DNA of 64,000 bases from Photobacterium leiognathi (GTDB taxonomy: Bacteria; Pseudomonadota; Gammaproteobacteria; Enterobacterales; Vibrionaceae): contig NZ_CP131599.1 of NCBI RefSeq assembly GCF_030685535.1, positions 310,001-374,000 on the forward strand, given 5' to 3'. Both the position numbers and the translations under genes were made by a program. Below, in pieces: positions 1-9,628 of this stretch. Numbering within the stretch: the stretch's first letter is position 1; each line of letters begins with the position of its first letter. The notes under the pieces are model-generated. The model was not told where the DNA came from, made no database searches, and saw nothing but the letters and a program-made list of their open reading frames with translations.

Positions 1-669
1 AAAACCGAGAAAGGTTGCCCAACGGGTATTGCGATGATCCAAGTTTCTGACAGTGGTGAAAATAGCATTTGTTTATCTCCTGAAGCTAACGAACGTTTAA
101 CCGCAGAAGCCATTGAAGCAGATCTTGATATGATCCGAGATGCTGAATATTTGTTAATGCAGCTTGAAACGCCAATGTGTGGTATCGAAAAAGCAGCAAA
201 AGTTGCGAAATCAGCCAATACCAAGGTGATTTTAAATCCTGCCCCAGCTCGTGAACTGTCAGATGCGTTATTAGCTTGTGTTGATGTGATCACCCCAAAT
301 GAAACCGAAGCGGAAGTGCTAACGGGCGTGACAGTAACCGATAACCAATCGGCACAAAAAGCAGCTGATATTCTTCACACTAAAGGTATTGATACCGTGA
401 TGATCACCTTAGGTGCAAAAGGTGTGTGGTTAAGCCGCATGGGTAAGGGCGATATCATTTCAGGTTTTCGTGTCGAAGCAACAGATACCACAGCTGCTGG
501 CGATACCTTCAATGGTGCGTTAGTAACTGGTTTATTAGAAGGATTGTCTTTAGAATCAGCGATTAAGTTTGCTCATGCTGCTGCTGCAATCTCAGTGACT
601 CGCTTTGGTGCGCAAACGTCTATTCCAACGCGTGAAGAAGTCGATGCTTTTTTAGCGCAACACGCTTAA
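1..669 (+). CDS. rbsK: Ribokinase, 5' partial
   Basis: Ribokinase phosphorylates D-ribose to ribose 5-phosphate in the cytoplasm after uptake by the Rbs transporter. The frame is open from base 1, so the N-terminal third lies outside the window. The first methionine seen, at 34, is internal, because the residues before it continue the family pattern. Visible PfkB-family features are the NPAPA stretch, the PNETEAE stretch and the C-terminal signature DTTAAGDTFNGAL, whose aspartate is the catalytic base. The gene ends 14 bases before a LacI-type regulator, the usual rbsK-rbsR order at the end of an rbs operon. Identification as ribokinase rather than another PfkB sugar kinase rests on motifs and on the rbsR neighbour. 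Confidence 0.93.
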   Translation, partial: KTEKGCPTGIAMIQVSDSGENSICLSPEANERLTAEAIEADLDMIRDAEYLLMQLETPMCGIEKAAKVAKSANTKVILNPAPARELSDALLACVDVITPNETEAEVLTGVTVTDNQSAQKAADILHTKGIDTVMITLGAKGVWLSRMGKGDIISGFRVEATDTTAAGDTFNGALVTGLLEGLSLESAIKFAHAAAAISVTRFGAQTSIPTREEVDAFLAQHA

Positions 670-683
670 CTAGGAGAAATAAC

Positions 684-1694
684 ATGGCTACGATGAAAGA
701 TGTCGCAAAACTGGCAGGAGTTTCTACCTCGACAGTGAGCCATGTTATTAATAAGACCCGTTTTGTCAGTGAAGAAATTTCAGAGCGGGTCAACAAAGCT
801 GCCAAAGAGCTTAATTACTACGCGCCTTCAGCCTTGGCGCGTAGCTTCAAAGTTAACCGTACAAAAACCATTGGTATGTTAGTGACAACCTCTACCAACC
901 CTTTCTTTGGTGAAGTAGTAAAAGGTGTTGAACGCAGTTGTTACCAACAGGGCTATAGCTTGATTTTGTGTAATACCGAAGGTGATCACCAGCGTATGCA
1001 CGAATCAATCAATACCTTGCTGCAAAAGCGGGTTGATGGTTTGATCTTAATGTGTGCCACGCTTGAAGGTGAGCATTTCGATATTTTCGAGCACTATGCC
1101 GATATTCCCGTAGTAGTCATGGATTGGGGTCCAATGCAGTTCACTAGCGATAAAATTCAAGATAATTCGCTACGTGGTGGCTATATGGCGGCAAAATACT
1201 TAATTGACGCTGGACATAGCGAGATTGGTTGTATCACAGGTCCATTAGATCGGATCCAAGCTGAGATGCGTTACAACGGTTATTTACAAGCCATGGATGA
1301 AGCAGGCTTTAGCGTGGAACCATCATGGGTAGTGGAAGCGGATTTTGAATGTGAAGGTGGCTATAACGCTTTTACTCAATTGCATGCTAATGGCACATTA
1401 CCGAGTGCTTTAGTTGTTGCCAATGATATGATGGCTATGGGCGTGATCAATGCTGCGAATGAGCTTGGTATTCAGATCCCTGAGCAGCTTTCTATTATTG
1501 GTTACGATGATATTCATATTGCCAAGTTTATGTCGCCATCGCTAACGACTATTCACCAACCTAAATACCGTTTAGGGCAAGCGGCGGTCGAGACGTTATT
1601 AACACGTTTAGATGAGCCAGAAACTGCCCCTCGAATCATTGAACTCGAACCAACCTTAGTTGAGCGCAACAGTGTGAAATCATTACGCTCATAG
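684..1694 (+). CDS. rbsR: Ribose operon repressor, LacI family
   Basis: This 336-residue protein has the LacI/GalR layout. A helix-turn-helix lies at about residues 3-25 (MKDVAKLAGVSTSTVSHVIN), followed by the hinge helix region SALARSFK. The rest is a periplasmic-binding-protein-like effector domain with NPFFGEVVKGVE and IIGYDDI segments. RbsR represses the rbs transport and kinase genes and releases DNA when ribose is present. An AGGAG ribosome binding site lies 6-10 bases before the ATG. It follows rbsK by 14 bases and is probably co-transcribed with it. Specificity for ribose is inferred from similarity and from the adjacent ribokinase. Confidence 0.92.
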   Translation: MATMKDVAKLAGVSTSTVSHVINKTRFVSEEISERVNKAAKELNYYAPSALARSFKVNRTKTIGMLVTTSTNPFFGEVVKGVERSCYQQGYSLILCNTEGDHQRMHESINTLLQKRVDGLILMCATLEGEHFDIFEHYADIPVVVMDWGPMQFTSDKIQDNSLRGGYMAAKYLIDAGHSEIGCITGPLDRIQAEMRYNGYLQAMDEAGFSVEPSWVVEADFECEGGYNAFTQLHANGTLPSALVVANDMMAMGVINAANELGIQIPEQLSIIGYDDIHIAKFMSPSLTTIHQPKYRLGQAAVETLLTRLDEPETAPRIIELEPTLVERNSVKSLRS

Positions 1695-1703
1695 TAATAA
1701 TCA

Positions 1704-2576
1704 CTAAACAGCTTTGACGCTAAATAGTTGTGAAAGGGTATCTAATACCATTTGAATACGCGCGGTATGAACAATATCTGCGTGTGTAACCAGCCAGATC
1801 TCGTAGTTTGAATTAAAGTCTTTTTCAGGAAAAATCGGTACGAGATTATCAATATCTGCCATAAATTTTGGTAAGAAACCAATCCCTACACCATTTTTAA
1901 TCGATGTTCTTAATAGCAAGCTACTGTCTGCAAGCAGTGCGATTTTTGCCTTATCGATAGCTAAACCGAACAGTTTATCTGGAGATTTCTCCACCATAGG
2001 AGCATGAACGATCAGATCTAAACCTGCCAACGAGTCGGATGTTTTTGGATAACCATGTTGATGTAAGTATTCACTACTTGAATAGAGCCCCATTGGTGAG
2101 GTTAAAAGCAATTTTGTTACCAATCCCGGTGTATCTGGGCGAATGTTTCTGATCGCAATATCAATATTGTGTTGCGTCATATCGCGCAGTGCAGTGGTGA
2201 CATCGAGTTTGATGCGAATTTCAGGCGCAGATGTTCTCAGTTGTTTAATGGCATTAATAATAAAATCAATCGCAATGGAATCAGTGGTCGAAAGAGTAAT
2301 ATCGCCTTTTAACTGCTGATCGAAGCCTTTAACTTTGTTTTGTAAGGTGAGCGCAGCTTGCTCCATTTCTATCGCAGCTAAGAACGCTTGATAACCTGCT
2401 GGTGTAAACTCGTAACCTTTATTGCTTCTTATGAACAACTGACATTTAAGTGAGTTCTCTAAAATCGCAATGCGCCTGCCAACGGTAGCTTGATCAACAT
2501 ATAGTTGTTGTGCGGCTTTACGTAGTGTCTTTTCTCGTCCTAATGCGAGTAAGTATTGTGTATCGTCCCAGTTCAT
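1704..2576 (-). CDS. LysR-family transcriptional regulator
   Basis: This 290-residue protein opens with a winged helix-turn-helix of the LysR type (residues about 1-60, with DDTQYLLALGREKTLRKAAQQL and QATVGRRIAILE). A substrate-binding-like effector domain of about 200 residues follows. It converges on rbsR, with only 9 bases between the stop codons. It is divergent from the lipocalin-like and Bcr/CflA genes that start about 170 bases away. LysR regulators often control the divergent neighbour, so the efflux pump unit is a reasonable candidate target. The effector cannot be told from the sequence. Confidence 0.88.
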   Translation of the reverse strand: MNWDDTQYLLALGREKTLRKAAQQLYVDQATVGRRIAILENSLKCQLFIRSNKGYEFTPAGYQAFLAAIEMEQAALTLQNKVKGFDQQLKGDITLSTTDSIAIDFIINAIKQLRTSAPEIRIKLDVTTALRDMTQHNIDIAIRNIRPDTPGLVTKLLLTSPMGLYSSSEYLHQHGYPKTSDSLAGLDLIVHAPMVEKSPDKLFGLAIDKAKIALLADSSLLLRTSIKNGVGIGFLPKFMADIDNLVPIFPEKDFNSNYEIWLVTHADIVHTARIQMVLDTLSQLFSVKAV

Positions 2577-2745
2577 AGCGTGCTGCAGATTTGTTGGTAT
2601 ATAGAGAGATTATCGCAGCATTTTTAAACCTCTACTTGATTTATTATTCCCTCGGTCAAACAAAACTGCTTAATAAAATCAGTGAGATCAGATAAGAGCT
2701 CACTTTATTTTGTTTTGCGTTTATTTTTTTGTATTCGAGGTTTGG

Positions 2746-3147
2746 ATGAAAAGCATTATTGGTACATGGGATTTATTGTCTTTTAAACACACAGTAATAG
2801 AGACAGGTGTCGAGTCCGATATTATGGGAGATACACCTTGTGGGCGGATTATTTTTACTAGTGACGGCTTTGTGAGTGTGTTTATTTCAAAACAAGGTCG
2901 AGCAGATTTTAATAAAGACAATGAAAAGCTCTATAAAACCATGATGGCGTATATGGGTAAATATACCTTAGATGGTGATAAGTGTAACTTTTATATTGAT
3001 AGAACATGGGATCCTGATTGGATGGACATAACACTGCAACGTCAAATTGCTTTTGATGGTGACACATTAATTATTACGACACTGCCACAAATAGGTATTG
3101 ATGGGAAATTAAGCACAGCAAAATTAACGTGGAAGAAAAGTGAATAA
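2746..3147 (+). CDS. Lipocalin-like domain protein
   Basis: A small protein of about 133 residues beginning MKSIIGTWDLLSF. The opening GTWxL, the later GRIIFTSDGFVSV strand and the GKYTLDGDK segment match the bacterial lipocalin-like family (PF13924 type), a beta-barrel fold of unknown ligand. An upstream TTG at 2710 could extend the frame by 12 residues. The ATG at 2746 is preferred because a GAGG ribosome binding site ends 5 bases before it. The Bcr/CflA transporter starts 36 bases downstream, so the two are probably one unit, divergent from a LysR regulator. No signal peptide is evident. The function is unknown. Confidence 0.75.
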   Translation: MKSIIGTWDLLSFKHTVIETGVESDIMGDTPCGRIIFTSDGFVSVFISKQGRADFNKDNEKLYKTMMAYMGKYTLDGDKCNFYIDRTWDPDWMDITLQRQIAFDGDTLIITTLPQIGIDGKLSTAKLTWKKSE

Positions 3148-3183
3148 TCAACCTAATTATTCATATCGAGAGTGGAAATAATA

Positions 3184-4377
3184 ATGAAAGTTTTATTGTA
3201 CAATCAAAAGAAAATCGCTTTGTTTTTAATAATATCTATCTCATTTTTAATGGGTATCGCGATTGATATTTATGTACCCTCGTTACCTGAGATATCATCT
3301 TACTACCATACATCAATAAAATTCGCTGAACTGAGTATCTCGCTATACTTGCTTGGGTATGGCTTAGGGCAAATCGTGCTTGGTATTTTGTCTGATACTT
3401 TTGGGCGTAAACGGATCTTTATATTCTCATCGTTACTCTTTTTAGTGGCGAGTGTACTGTGTACCGCAGTGAATGGTGTTTTTGAGTTCAATAGCTTACG
3501 CTTTATTCAAGGTGTGGCTATCGCTGGGTTAGCTTCAGGGATGCGAGCAATCATTGTTGATTTGTTCTCAGGGTTAGAGCTGAAGAAAATGGCGAATTAT
3601 TTTGCCTTAAGTTGGGCGCTGGGGCCGATTGTCGCACCGTTTATTGGTGCTAATTTATCCCATTATTTAGGCTGGAAAGCGAATTTCTATTTATTTTCTG
3701 TCTATGTGCTTGTTATTTTATTTGTGTGCACGGCATTATTTAAAGAATCAAACAAAAGCTTAGTACCATTAAAGATAAGTCATATTAAAAATAGTTTTGT
3801 TGAAATGATTTCACATAAGACATTTTTATTATTAAGTATTGTCTATGGCCTAAGCTATAGCTCTGTTTTGATTTTTAACACGGCTGGTCCTTATTTATTA
3901 GAAGTCACCATGAAATACACCATATTAGAATATGGTTATATCGCGATGCTGCTAGGGTGTGGTTATTTTATAGGCACTATTATAAACCGTATGTTAATTG
4001 TTCACTATAATAATGAAAATATTCTCAAGGTAGGAGTAACGCTAGCAATTATTACAGCATTGGTAATGCTAGGGATGGTGAATTTTTATCATAATCTTTA
4101 TGTGATCATTATACCGTTATTACTGATGTTTTTATTTGTCGGTTTGATTGTGCCAAATTCGATCGCAATAACCATGACTATATTTCCTGAAAAGGCAGGA
4201 TTTGCGACCTCATTATGCGGCACGATTGTCGGTATTATCGTGTTTGCGGTGACATCTCTCATTAGTGGTATCAACATGTCATCAGCGACATTAGCCTTGA
4301 GCTATGTGGCGGTGTTCTTGATTGTTTATGGACTAAAAATGTGGGTGTTCGCCAGTAAAAATTTAGCAATTAAGTAG
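3184..4377 (+). CDS. Bcr/CflA-type MFS drug efflux transporter
   Basis: A 397-residue integral membrane protein with about 12 hydrophobic segments. TM1 contains the family signature region IDIYVPSLPEI. The loop between TM2 and TM3 carries the MFS motif GILSDTFGRKR. Members of this family export drugs such as bicyclomycin and chloramphenicol, or in some cases small metabolites, by proton antiport. A GTG at 3172 also opens the frame, but the ATG at 3184 with a GTGGA-like ribosome binding site is preferred. The gene lies just after a lipocalin-like gene and is divergent from a LysR regulator, the usual setting for an inducible efflux pump. The actual substrate is unknown. Confidence 0.85.
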   Translation: MKVLLYNQKKIALFLIISISFLMGIAIDIYVPSLPEISSYYHTSIKFAELSISLYLLGYGLGQIVLGILSDTFGRKRIFIFSSLLFLVASVLCTAVNGVFEFNSLRFIQGVAIAGLASGMRAIIVDLFSGLELKKMANYFALSWALGPIVAPFIGANLSHYLGWKANFYLFSVYVLVILFVCTALFKESNKSLVPLKISHIKNSFVEMISHKTFLLLSIVYGLSYSSVLIFNTAGPYLLEVTMKYTILEYGYIAMLLGCGYFIGTIINRMLIVHYNNENILKVGVTLAIITALVMLGMVNFYHNLYVIIIPLLLMFLFVGLIVPNSIAITMTIFPEKAGFATSLCGTIVGIIVFAVTSLISGINMSSATLALSYVAVFLIVYGLKMWVFASKNLAIK

Positions 4378-4540
4378 TGTTGATGAAATGGTAAGAGTAA
4401 AAAGTACACACGCTATGGGATTAATCTTCTTAGCGAATGTTTGAGATATTATCGATAACTATAATCGTAAATATCAGCTATACCTTTTTGTTAAAAGCAT
4501 GTTTAATGCCTGTGGAAAATAAAAACAATAAGGATAAAAT

Positions 4541-5062
4541 ATGAACAAGGCAAAAACGTTACTCTTCACCGCTCTAGCTTTTGGTTTATCTCACCAAGCG
4601 TTAGCACAAGATCTCACGGTTAAAATGACCGATCTACAAACAGGTAAGCCTGTTGGTACGATTGAACTAAGCCAAAATAAATACGGAGTAGTATTTACAC
4701 CTGAACTGGCAGATTTAACACCGGGGATGCATGGCTTCCATATTCATCAAAATGGTAGCTGTGCTTCATCAGAAAAAGACGGCAAAGTTGTTTTAGGTGG
4801 CGCTGCTGGTGGACATTACGATCCTGAGCACACAAATAAACACGGTTTCCCATGGACTGATGATAATCATAAAGGTGATCTGCCAGCACTGTTTGTGAGT
4901 GCAAATGGTTTAGCAACTAACCCTGTTTTAGCGCCACGTTTAACGTTGAAAGAACTAAAAGGTCACGCAATTATGATCCATGCTGGTGGTGATAATCACT
5001 CTGATATGCCAAAAGCATTAGGTGGCGGCGGCGCACGTGTGGCGTGTGGTGTGATCCAATAA
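4541..5062 (+). CDS. sodC: Periplasmic Cu/Zn superoxide dismutase
   Basis: SodC converts superoxide to hydrogen peroxide and oxygen in the periplasm. The 173-residue product begins with a Sec signal peptide, about 22 residues ending ALA. It shows the family copper-site motif [11 protein letters not shown], the zinc-loop segment [26 protein letters not shown], and the C-terminal [12 protein letters not shown] with the second disulfide cysteine and the active-site arginine. Length and motif order are normal. An AAGGA ribosome binding site precedes the ATG. A strong hairpin follows the stop, so it is probably a single-gene unit. Confidence 0.95.
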   Translation: MNKAKTLLFTALAFGLSHQALAQDLTVKMTDLQTGKPVGTIELSQNKYGVVFTPELADLTPGMHGFHIHQNGSCASSEKDGKVVLGGAAGGHYDPEHTNKHGFPWTDDNHKGDLPALFVSANGLATNPVLAPRLTLKELKGHAIMIHAGGDNHSDMPKALGGGGARVACGVIQ

Positions 5063-5071
5063 TTTAGTGAG

Positions 5072-5105
5072 AACCAGCAGCGAATTTGTCGCTGTTGGTT
5101 TTATT
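5072..5105 (+). terminator. Intrinsic terminator after sodC
   Basis: A 12-bp stem (AACCAGCAGCGA with TCGCTGTTGGTT, one G-U pair) with a 5-base loop is followed by TTTATTTT. It starts 10 bases after the sodC stop. Confidence 0.85.
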
Positions 5106-5307
5106 TTAATCAGATTAAGTTTTTTAGAAACAGCCAGTTAATTGTAAAATATGTAAAAATGTGAAATTCAGGGTGAATTTGAAATCTTCTCTTAATAACC
5201 TTTCACAAACTGTGGTCTTCATCAAATTTATAAAGTTCACAATAGCGTAACTTCTCGCTCGCATTCGGTCTTTGAGTGTCTATTGCTTATATGGATATGC
5301 GAGTATC

Positions 5308-6402
5308 ATGAAACTAAAGAAAACAACCCTTGCCGTAATTGTGGCATCTAGCATCGGTATTGGCTGGCTGACGCTAGGGGGGACACAAGTCATCCTTGAT
5401 AAAACATCTAGCACTGAGTTCTGCCTTTCTTGCCATTCAATGGAAACCCCATACAAAGAGTATTTAGGCTCTGTTCACTTTAGTAATGCTAAAGGGATCC
5501 GTGCTGAATGTTCTGATTGCCATATTCCACAAGAACCAATGGAATATTTGTGGACCAAGATCCGCGCCACCAAAGATGTTTATCATGAGTTTGTGACAGG
5601 TAAGATTGATACCGACGAGAAGTATGAGCAGCATCGTGCAGCGATGGCGGAAACCGTATGGGAACAAATGCGCGGTAATGATTCTGCTACTTGCCGTAGT
5701 TGTCATGATGAAGATGCCATGGAAACCTATGAGCAGTCGGAAGAAGCGCAGAAAATGCACTTATATGCGGCTGAAAACGATCAAACCTGTATTGATTGTC
5801 ATAAGGGCGTTGCACACCTTCCACCTGAAGCAAAAATGGATTCAACCGCGCTTGATCACTTGTTAGATGAAGCGAAAACAACCCCTGTAGATGCAAAAGT
5901 GGTGTACCCAGTACAAACCATTGCTATGGGGGATTTAGGTTCGATTAACCCAGCGACACCACTTAAAAACCTAAAAGATGAAGGCGGAAAACGCCAAGTC
6001 GAATTATCAGGTTATCAAATGCAAGGTGCTGAGCAAGTGCTGTACATGGGCGAAGGTCAACGTGCCATTATTGCAACCTTAACTAAAGATGGTGAATCTG
6101 CACTGAAAGCTGGCGAATTTAAAGCGGATGCTTATGGTAACCAATGGCGTCCAGTATCGCTTGTGGCAACTATTGAAGCGCCAGTGCTTGATAGCCAACA
6201 ACCGCTTTGGAATTACGCAGAGCAGCTAGATAACGTGTTCTGTTCAACCTGTCACGCTAAGATCCCTGCCAACCACTTTACCGTAAACGCATGGCCCTCT
6301 ATTGCTAAAGGCATGGGCGATCGTACGTCTATTTCAGCAGAAGATCTTGAGATCTTAACGAAGTTCTTCCAGTACAACGCGAAAGATGTGGTAGGTCACT
6401 AA
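5308..6402 (+). CDS. torY: Pentaheme c-type cytochrome, TorY type
   Basis: This NapC/NirT-type membrane-anchored cytochrome passes electrons from menaquinol to a periplasmic terminal reductase. The product of about 364 residues has one N-terminal hydrophobic anchor (about residues 7-25). It carries five CxxCH heme sites: CLSCH, CSDCH, CRSCH and CIDCH in the NapC-like part, and CSTCH in the C-terminal domain special to TorC/TorY. Upstream TTG at 5272 extends the frame, but the ATG at 5308 puts the basic MKLKK directly before the anchor. It is followed by torZ in one operon. The name TorY rather than TorC rests mainly on the partner gene, which is TorZ-like. No torR, torS or torT is nearby. Confidence 0.9.
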   Translation: MKLKKTTLAVIVASSIGIGWLTLGGTQVILDKTSSTEFCLSCHSMETPYKEYLGSVHFSNAKGIRAECSDCHIPQEPMEYLWTKIRATKDVYHEFVTGKIDTDEKYEQHRAAMAETVWEQMRGNDSATCRSCHDEDAMETYEQSEEAQKMHLYAAENDQTCIDCHKGVAHLPPEAKMDSTALDHLLDEAKTTPVDAKVVYPVQTIAMGDLGSINPATPLKNLKDEGGKRQVELSGYQMQGAEQVLYMGEGQRAIIATLTKDGESALKAGEFKADAYGNQWRPVSLVATIEAPVLDSQQPLWNYAEQLDNVFCSTCHAKIPANHFTVNAWPSIAKGMGDRTSISAEDLEILTKFFQYNAKDVVGH

Positions 6403-6422
6403 GCATGAATAAGGAAATTACC

Positions 6423-8870
6423 ATGATGTCATTATCTCGCCGCCACTTTTTAAAAGGCGCGACTGCTTCTGTTGGGGCATTGACGATTGCTAAGGCGATG
6501 CCTGTTTGTGCAACGACCACCGAGCCACAAGGAAAAGCGGTGTTATCGGCAGCTCACTGGGGCGCAATGCTGATTGAAGTGCAAGATGGCAAGATTGTGT
6601 CATCGAAAGGTGCATTGCCCGCAACGGTTGAAAACAGCTTACAAACCACTGCAAAAGATTATGTTCACACTAAAGCACGTGTGAAATACCCAATGGTACG
6701 TAAAGGGTATTTAGACAATCCAATAGCACCACAAGGTAAACGTGGCAGTGATGAGTTTGTGCGTGTGAGCTGGGATCAAGCGTTAGATTTGATCCACAAC
6801 CAACACATGCGCATTCGTCAAACTTATGGTCCTGAATCCGTCTTTGCTGGTGCTTATGGTTGGCGTTCAAGTGGTGTATTACATAAAGCACAAACTTTAT
6901 TGCAGCGTTATATGAGTATGGCGGGTGGTTACTCGGGTCATATGGGTGACTACTCAACAGGTGCAGCACAGGTGATCATGCCGCACGTGGTGGGCTCGAT
7001 TGAAGTGTATGAGCAGCAAACCACTTATCCTGTGGTGTTAGAAACCAGTGATGTGGTGGTGTTATGGGGCTTGAATCCGCTTAATACCTTAAAGATCGCG
7101 TGGAGTGCGACTGATGGGGCGGGTCTTGAGTTTTTCCACCAATTGAAAAAATCGAATAAGACCATTATTGCTATCGATCCGATGCGCTCTGAAACCATTG
7201 AGTTCTTTGGTGATCGCGCAGAGTGGATTGCACCGCACCCAAGTACTGATGTGGCAATGATGTTAGGTATTGCTTACGCATTGGTGGAAAGTGGTCAGTA
7301 CGATAAAGCTTTCTTGGATAAATACACCACGGGTTATGACAAGTTTGAAGATTACCTATTAGGCAAATCAGACGGTATTGCTAAAACGCCACAATGGGCA
7401 TCAACTATCTGTGGTGTTCCTGCCAAACAGCTAACGATTTTAGCCAATATCTTCAGTAAAAATCGCACTATGCTAATGGCGGGTTGGGGTATTCAACGTC
7501 AGCAATACGGTGAACAACGTCACTGGATGTTAGTAACGTTAGCGGCAATGTTGGGGCAAATCGGTTTGCCGGGTGGTGGTTTTGGTTTCTCTTATCACTA
7601 TTCAAACGGCGGTAACCCAACGCGTGATGCTGGTGTATTACCTGCGATTTCTGCAGCCATTGATGGTGCTTCTTCTGCGGGTAATGACTGGGCAGTATCT
7701 GGCGCAATTAATAGTTTCCCTGTCGCGCGTATTGTTGAAGCGTTAGAAAATCCAGGTCAAGCTTATCAGCATAATGGTCATGAAAAAGTATTTCCTAAGA
7801 TCAAAATGATCTGGTGGGCAGGCGGTGCGAACTTTACGCACCACCAAGATACCAACCGTTTAATTAATGCATGGCAAAAACCTGAATTGATTGTGATTTC
7901 AGAACCGTATTGGACGGCGGCAGCAAAACACGCAGATATCGTGTTGCCGATTACGACCTCGTTTGAGCGTAATGATTTAACCATGACGGGTGATTACAGC
8001 AATCAACACTTAGTACCGATGAAGCAAGTAGTGGAGCCACAGTTTGAAGCTCGTAATGATTTTGATGTGTTTGCCGATATGGCAGAGCGCTTAAAAGCGG
8101 GCGGTCGCGGGGTTTATACCGAAAATAAAACCGAGATGGAATGGCTAAACGGTTTCTACAAAGAAGCTCAAGCGATTGGTCGTCAAAACCGTGTTGCAAT
8201 GCCGAACTTTGCTTATTTCTGGAAACAAAACCAGCTGCTTGAAATGAAATACAACGCGCAAAACGCCAAGTTTGTTCGTTATCAAGCTTTCCGTGAAAAT
8301 CCAATTATGAATCCACTAGGTACACCAAGTGGTAAAATTGAGATCTTCTCGAAAACCATTGAAGGTTATAACTATGCGGATTGTCCTCCTCATCCAACTT
8401 GGCTAGCACCAACGGAGTGGGTAGGTAACGCGAAAGATGGCGAATTACAGTTAATGACATCCCATGCAGCTCACCGTCTTCATAGCCAGTTGAACTATGC
8501 CGAGCTTCGTAAAGAATATGCGATTGCAGATCGTGAGCCGATCTCAATTCACCCTGAAGATGCTAAGCAACGCGGCATCAAGCAAGGTGATTTAGTACGC
8601 GCTTATAACCATCGTGGTCAAGTGCTAGTAGGTGCTTACATTACTGATGGTATTAAGCAAGGCTCGGTTTGTATTCACGAAGGCGCATGGCCTGATTTAG
8701 ATCCAGTTACAGGGATTTGTAAAAACGGTGGTTGTAATGTGCTGACTGGCGATATTCCGACGTCTCGTTTAGCTAATGGTTGTGCAGGTAACTCGTCTGT
8801 AGTGAAAATTGAGAAATACACAGGGCCTGTGTTACCACTTACTGCATTTGATGAACCTGCGATAGCGTAA
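6423..8870 (+). CDS. torZ: Molybdopterin S/N-oxide reductase, TorZ type
   Basis: This periplasmic bis-MGD molybdoenzyme of the DMSO reductase family reduces TMAO, biotin sulfoxide or related N- and S-oxides with electrons from TorY. The protein has about 815 residues and begins with a Tat signal peptide (SRRHFLKG, then a hydrophobic stretch and an A-x-A-like site). By memory comparison with E. coli it follows TorZ more closely than TorA, for example in [37 protein letters not shown] (carrying the serine that binds Mo) and [11 protein letters not shown]. An ATG at 6405 is possible, but AAGGAA sits 6 bases before the ATG at 6423. It lies 20 bases after torY. No torD chaperone gene is adjacent. 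Confidence 0.93.
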   Translation: MMSLSRRHFLKGATASVGALTIAKAMPVCATTTEPQGKAVLSAAHWGAMLIEVQDGKIVSSKGALPATVENSLQTTAKDYVHTKARVKYPMVRKGYLDNPIAPQGKRGSDEFVRVSWDQALDLIHNQHMRIRQTYGPESVFAGAYGWRSSGVLHKAQTLLQRYMSMAGGYSGHMGDYSTGAAQVIMPHVVGSIEVYEQQTTYPVVLETSDVVVLWGLNPLNTLKIAWSATDGAGLEFFHQLKKSNKTIIAIDPMRSETIEFFGDRAEWIAPHPSTDVAMMLGIAYALVESGQYDKAFLDKYTTGYDKFEDYLLGKSDGIAKTPQWASTICGVPAKQLTILANIFSKNRTMLMAGWGIQRQQYGEQRHWMLVTLAAMLGQIGLPGGGFGFSYHYSNGGNPTRDAGVLPAISAAIDGASSAGNDWAVSGAINSFPVARIVEALENPGQAYQHNGHEKVFPKIKMIWWAGGANFTHHQDTNRLINAWQKPELIVISEPYWTAAAKHADIVLPITTSFERNDLTMTGDYSNQHLVPMKQVVEPQFEARNDFDVFADMAERLKAGGRGVYTENKTEMEWLNGFYKEAQAIGRQNRVAMPNFAYFWKQNQLLEMKYNAQNAKFVRYQAFRENPIMNPLGTPSGKIEIFSKTIEGYNYADCPPHPTWLAPTEWVGNAKDGELQLMTSHAAHRLHSQLNYAELRKEYAIADREPISIHPEDAKQRGIKQGDLVRAYNHRGQVLVGAYITDGIKQGSVCIHEGAWPDLDPVTGICKNGGCNVLTGDIPTSRLANGCAGNSSVVKIEKYTGPVLPLTAFDEPAIA

Positions 8871-8897
8871 ATTATTCTCGTCACCATCAAAAAACAT

Positions 8898-8926
8898 AAG
8901 CCGCAAGCATTGTTTGCGGCTTAATT
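8898..8926 (+). terminator. Intrinsic terminator after torZ
   Basis: A perfect 9-bp stem, AAGCCGCAA with TTGCGGCTT, has a 7-base loop and is followed by AATTATT. An A-rich stretch upstream would give the other strand a T-rich tail, so it may work both ways. Confidence 0.75.
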
Positions 8927-9030
8927 ATTGATAAAAACTTTAGAAAATCGGTCAATATCTTTTAGATACTGGATTGCAAATGATCTTTGATAAAACTTAT
9001 TTGATCAAGATCGTTAAAATATCGATAAAA

Positions 9031-9059
9031 TGCAATTAAAAGCAAAATTACACTATAAT
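9031..9059 (+). promoter_or_regulatory. Candidate sigma-70 promoter of the MinE-like gene
   Basis: A perfect -10 box TATAAT lies at 9054-9059. A weak -35 TGCAAT lies 17 bases upstream at 9031-9036. Transcription would start near 9066, about 30 bases before the chosen ATG. Confidence 0.5.
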
Positions 9060-9096
9060 CATATGGAAGAAATTTTAGTAGATAAGGATATTGAGT

Positions 9097-9336
9097 ATGT
9101 TCAAATTGTGGAAGTCCAAAGAAACAGATAGGTCAGCGTCAGGCTCAGCCTCCATTGCTAAGCAGCGTCTATTAGGTGAACTTCGTACCAACTGCATTCC
9201 TTATAATGTCCAAATGATGAAAGATGAACTAGCTAAGCTTTTATCTCAATGGTCAGATATTAAGGAAAATAAGATCGAGATCGTTAAAATATCTGAATCG
9301 ACTTCTTTATTAAAAATAAAGTGTCGTTGTTCATAG
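9097..9336 (+). CDS. Stand-alone MinE-like protein
   Basis: This 79-residue protein follows the MinE plan. A short amphipathic N-terminus (MFKLWKSKE) corresponds to the MinE membrane-targeting segment. A SIAKQRL helix matches the IAKERL contact helix that binds MinD. The part QMMKDELAKLLSQW then KIEIVKI then LLKIKCR matches the topological-specificity helix and beta strands. MinE drives MinD oscillation and thereby places the division septum. No minC or minD is beside it, so it is an extra copy or a relative doing something else. The ATG at 9097, 8 bases after AAGGA, is preferred over a TTG at 9091. The assignment is by eye only, with roughly a quarter of residues shared. Confidence 0.6.
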   Translation: MFKLWKSKETDRSASGSASIAKQRLLGELRTNCIPYNVQMMKDELAKLLSQWSDIKENKIEIVKISESTSLLKIKCRCS

Positions 9337-9628
9337 TTTAATCTCTTTCTCGGATGTAATAGCTCTCTCTTTTCCGCTTTTTTCTAAAGCCTTACTTTTT
9401 TGCGTCTAAATTATCCTAAAGCCTTCATCGTCTCTTTAGTTCTTTCGCTCACTTTTTAGCAATATTACGCTCGATTTCTTAATAAATTTCATTGTTTTAG
9501 CTTTTTTGTTCGTTCTATGACATAACTTTGTTATCTCTACCTGAAATGTAGTCAATAATTGTTACTGATACGGTTAATTGTTTGTATTATTTGTGTAACT
9601 GTAAAAACGTAATGGGGTTGCGAAAAGT
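9337..9628. other. Pyrimidine-rich spacer
   Basis: This stretch separates the MinE-like gene from the HD-GYP gene. Between about 9340 and 9530 the top strand is strongly pyrimidine-rich, and TAAAGCCTT occurs twice, near 9385 and 9417. No convincing ORF, hairpin terminator or promoter box was found. Confidence 0.5.
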
